Source: an uncultured Roseburia sp. (GTDB lineage Bacteria > Bacillota > Clostridia > Lachnospirales > Lachnospiraceae). From it: DNA of 8,271 nt. A program made the translations under genes and the position numbers. Shown piece by piece: positions 6,861 to 8,271 of the stretch (positions are counted from its first letter, which is position 1; every line of letters starts with the position of its first letter). The stretch is from positions 1 to 8,271 of the forward strand of contig CAMENQ010000090.1 of the NCBI GenBank assembly GCA_945928585.1, given 5' to 3'. The notes under the pieces are model-generated. The model searched no databases. It saw only the letters and a list, made by a program, of their open reading frames with translations, and was not told where the DNA came from.

Positions 6861-6924
6861 GGGGCAAAAGGTATTGAATCATTGCTTGTTGAGTTAACAG
6901 CAGTGTTTAAAGACTGTTTGCCCC
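6861..6924 (+). other. 64-base structured RNA element after the propeller gene
   Basis: GGGGCAAA at 6861-6868 pairs perfectly with TTTGCCCC at 6917-6924. Inside, beyond a symmetric 8 x 8 internal loop, CATTGC-T-TGTT (6880-6890) pairs with AACAGCAGTG (6896-6905) around a GAGTT loop, with one bulged T and one G-T wobble. The result is a long rod-shaped hairpin starting 21 bases after the stop codon. The tail (GCTTTGTACTT) is a poor U-tract, so it is an atypical terminator at best. It could also protect the 3' end of the mRNA or be a regulatory RNA. I could not match it to a known riboswitch class. Confidence 0.5.
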
Positions 6925-6978
6925 GCTTTGTACTTAAAGGGAAATGACAAAAGCAACAGCGTAAAATCAAGAAGCTAA

Positions 6979-6998
6979 AAATTCGCGAATGCGAATTT
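6979..6998 (+). other. Hairpin 1 of the folC leader
   Basis: AAATTCGC (6979-6986) pairs with GCGAATTT (6991-6998), an 8-bp perfect stem closed by a GAAT tetraloop. Only two bases separate it from the stronger hairpin that follows. No T-run follows it. The two in tandem suggest a structured leader for folC. Confidence 0.55.
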
Positions 6999-7000
6999 AT

Positions 7001-7025
7001 AAGCGCCGCTGCCGTGCGGCGCTTT
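7001..7025 (+). terminator. GC-rich hairpin abutting the folC ribosome binding site (attenuator-like)
   Basis: AAGCGCCGC (7001-7009) pairs with GCGGCGCTT (7016-7024) across a TGCCGT loop: nine perfect base pairs, seven of them G-C, in AT-rich surroundings. The stem is followed by only a short T-run (7023-7025) and then directly by the AGGA of folC. As a terminator it would end transcripts from upstream, yet no room is left for a promoter before folC. It may therefore be a conditional terminator or a structure controlling ribosome access. The hairpin is certain as sequence; its action is inference. Confidence 0.45.
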
Positions 7026-7029
7026 AGGA
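7026..7029 (+). promoter_or_regulatory. folC Shine-Dalgarno site, flush against a hairpin
   Basis: AGGA begins two bases after the stem of the hairpin at 7001-7024. It is 11 bases from the ATG at 7041 but only two from an in-frame ATG at 7032, which favours 7041. A second purine run, GGGA at 7034-7037, is too close to 7041 to be a good site. The weak site beside a strong stem suggests low or controlled translation. Confidence 0.5.
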
Positions 7030-7040
7030 AAATGGGAAAA

Positions 7041-8271
7041 ATGGGAAGTATAAGATTTAAAACATACGCAGAAGCGTATGATTATTTTTACGGAAAGAAA
7101 AATCACAGATGGGACTTAGGTCTTGAAAACATAAAAAGATTTTTAAAGGATATGGGAAGTCCGGAGGAAAAGCTTGGTATTATTCAGATAGCAGGAACAA
7201 ATGGAAAGGGTTCGGTTTCATCATACATTACAGATATTCTTATGGAGAAATATGACAGAGTAGGAAGATATAATTCCCCTGTGGTGTTTGAAGAAAGAGA
7301 AAATATTTCAATAAATAATATCCCTATGACTGAGGAGGAATTTATCAGTCAGACAGATGAATTGTATGAGCATATTGAAAAGGCTGAAAGAGAGGACAGG
7401 CTTCCTACCATATTTGAACTTGAAACCATTATGGCTGTGAATTTTTTTTATAAAAAAAACTGTGATATAGTTATACTGGAGGCAGGACTTGGAGGCAGGG
7501 ATGATGCCACAAATGTTTCAAAGAAAAATCTTTTAGCTGTCATTACAAGTATATCTTTAGACCATATGCAGTATCTTGGTAGTACTGAGGAAGAGATTGC
7601 AAAAATAAAGGCAGGCATCATCAAAGAAAAATCAAAGGCAGTTTTAGGTGTAAATAATAAGTCCGTAACGGACCTGCTTGTTAATAATGCAAATGCAAAA
7701 AAAAGTGAAGCTTTTACAGTTGATAAGGAGCAGATAAAGCAGCTCAGGTCTGATATGAGCGGTCAGGAGTTTTTATATAAGAATAACAGCTACAAAATAA
7801 AAATGATTGGAAAAAACCAGCTTGAAAATGCGGCAGCAGCAATAGAAGCAGCCTTTGCACTGGGAATACCATATGAAAGTATAGTCAGGGGGATTTCAAA
7901 AACAGCAGTTAAGGGCAGATTTTATACTGCACATGAAAATCCGCTTATAATACTTGATGGAGCACATAATCCTGATGCTGCGTTAAGATTAAAGGAAAAT
8001 ATAGATGAATATCTGTCAGACTTTTCCGTAGTTTCTATGGTGGGAGTGTTTAAGGATAAGGATTATAAGAAAATCATAGAGATTATGAAGCCTTACCTTA
8101 AAAGAACTGTTGCGGTAAAAGCAAAAGGAGACAGAGGACTTAGTACAGATATCTTAAGGAAATGTATCGAAGAGTTGTCTGATGGTGATGAAACGCTGGA
8201 GGTATACGGGTGTGACAGCCTTAGTGAAGGTCTGGAAAAAGCAGTCAGCCTTATGAAAATATCAGAAATAA
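7041..8271 (+). CDS. folC: Folylpolyglutamate synthase / dihydrofolate synthase, 3' end cut by the window
   Basis: ATP-dependent cytosolic ligase of the Mur ligase superfamily that adds glutamate to folates, retaining them in the cell, and in many bacteria also joins dihydropteroate to glutamate. The frame is open from 7041 to the window edge, giving 410 residues; family members are about 420-440, so little is missing. Visible motifs are the P-loop G52-T-N-G-K56-G-S58, the YNSPVVFEERENISIN segment that matches the usual substrate-loop block (with SPV where SPH is common), E147-A-G-L-G-G-R-D-D-A-T-N158, S172-L-D-H175 with the following KAGIIKEKSKAV, and D306-G-A-H-N-P-D312 of the C-terminal domain. 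An in-frame ATG at 7032 is a possible alternative start. No promoter was recognised between this gene and the propeller gene; three hairpins lie in that gap. An A/T-run palindrome at 7442-7459 is a possible slippage site. Confidence 0.95.
   Translation, partial: MGSIRFKTYAEAYDYFYGKKNHRWDLGLENIKRFLKDMGSPEEKLGIIQIAGTNGKGSVSSYITDILMEKYDRVGRYNSPVVFEERENISINNIPMTEEEFISQTDELYEHIEKAEREDRLPTIFELETIMAVNFFYKKNCDIVILEAGLGGRDDATNVSKKNLLAVITSISLDHMQYLGSTEEEIAKIKAGIIKEKSKAVLGVNNKSVTDLLVNNANAKKSEAFTVDKEQIKQLRSDMSGQEFLYKNNSYKIKMIGKNQLENAAAAIEAAFALGIPYESIVRGISKTAVKGRFYTAHENPLIILDGAHNPDAALRLKENIDEYLSDFSVVSMVGVFKDKDYKKIIEIMKPYLKRTVAVKAKGDRGLSTDILRKCIEELSDGDETLEVYGCDSLSEGLEKAVSLMKISEI
7442..7459. repeat. A/T homopolymer palindrome inside folC
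   Basis: Eight T, then A, T, then eight A: a perfect 18-base palindrome made of two homopolymer runs, encoding part of the FFYKKN segment (residues 135-140). Runs of eight are prone to replication or transcription slippage, which here would shift the folC frame about a third of the way in. It may simply reflect AT-rich codon use. Confidence 0.7.

Noticed and set aside
6861..6924. tRNA, suggested by the GGGGCAA/TTGCCCC ends.
   Set aside because: Only 64 bases, with no T-loop consensus, no D-arm and no recognisable anticodon arm.
6944..6964. Six-codon leader peptide (MTKATA) in the propeller-folC gap.
   Set aside because: The AGGG before it is only two bases from the ATG, too close for initiation, and it has no run of regulatory codons.
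6861..7025. Known tetrahydrofolate riboswitch ahead of folC, suggested by GAATCATTGC at 6876-6885.
   Set aside because: The partner strand needed upstream is missing and the conserved 5' half of that class is not present.
7032..7040. ATG at 7032 as the folC start.
   Set aside because: It is only two bases from the AGGA; the in-frame ATG at 7041 has better spacing. It stays a possible alternative.

Overview
The window is an AT-rich, densely coded plus-strand stretch. Its protein sequences, strong purine-rich Shine-Dalgarno sites (AAAGGA, GAGGAA), frequent ATA/AGA/GGA codons and lack of any minus-strand gene fit a low-GC Clostridia genome. Lachnospiraceae is my best guess. This is inferred from style and family resemblance, not from a marker search. 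I see no insertion sequence, phage gene, tRNA, rRNA or CRISPR array.

Layout. 1-139: leader with a perfect GC-rich palindrome. 140-517: cytidine deaminase (cdd). 518-707: non-coding gap holding a near-consensus promoter (TTTACA-17-TATACT). 708-1127: GNAT acetyltransferase with a GTG start. 1176-3104 and 3169-5649: the two subunits of a type IIA topoisomerase. The B subunit has all ATPase and TOPRIM motifs. The A subunit has the catalytic tyrosine but a degenerate GyrA box and a long acidic insert in its C-terminal domain, so I favour a topoisomerase IV-like (ParE/ParC) pair over gyrase. 5650-5790: promoter region with overlapping palindromes. 5791-6840: seven-bladed beta-propeller protein of the lactonase family, with several expected pocket residues replaced. 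6841-7040: 200 bases with no gene but three RNA hairpins, the last abutting the ribosome binding site of the next gene. 7041-8271: folC, running off the right edge.

How the parts relate. The acetyltransferase and both topoisomerase genes probably form one transcription unit from the promoter near 602-630. Their spacers are 48 and 64 bases, each with a Shine-Dalgarno site, and a perfect 10-bp inverted repeat sits at the parE stop codon. The propeller gene has its own likely promoter. No promoter was found between it and folC, so folC may depend on read-through past the hairpins. The coding content is largely housekeeping. The points most worth following are non-coding (the folC leader and the propeller-gene promoter) and the unusual C-terminal domain of the topoisomerase A subunit. 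I did not find convincing evidence of a wholly new multi-gene system.
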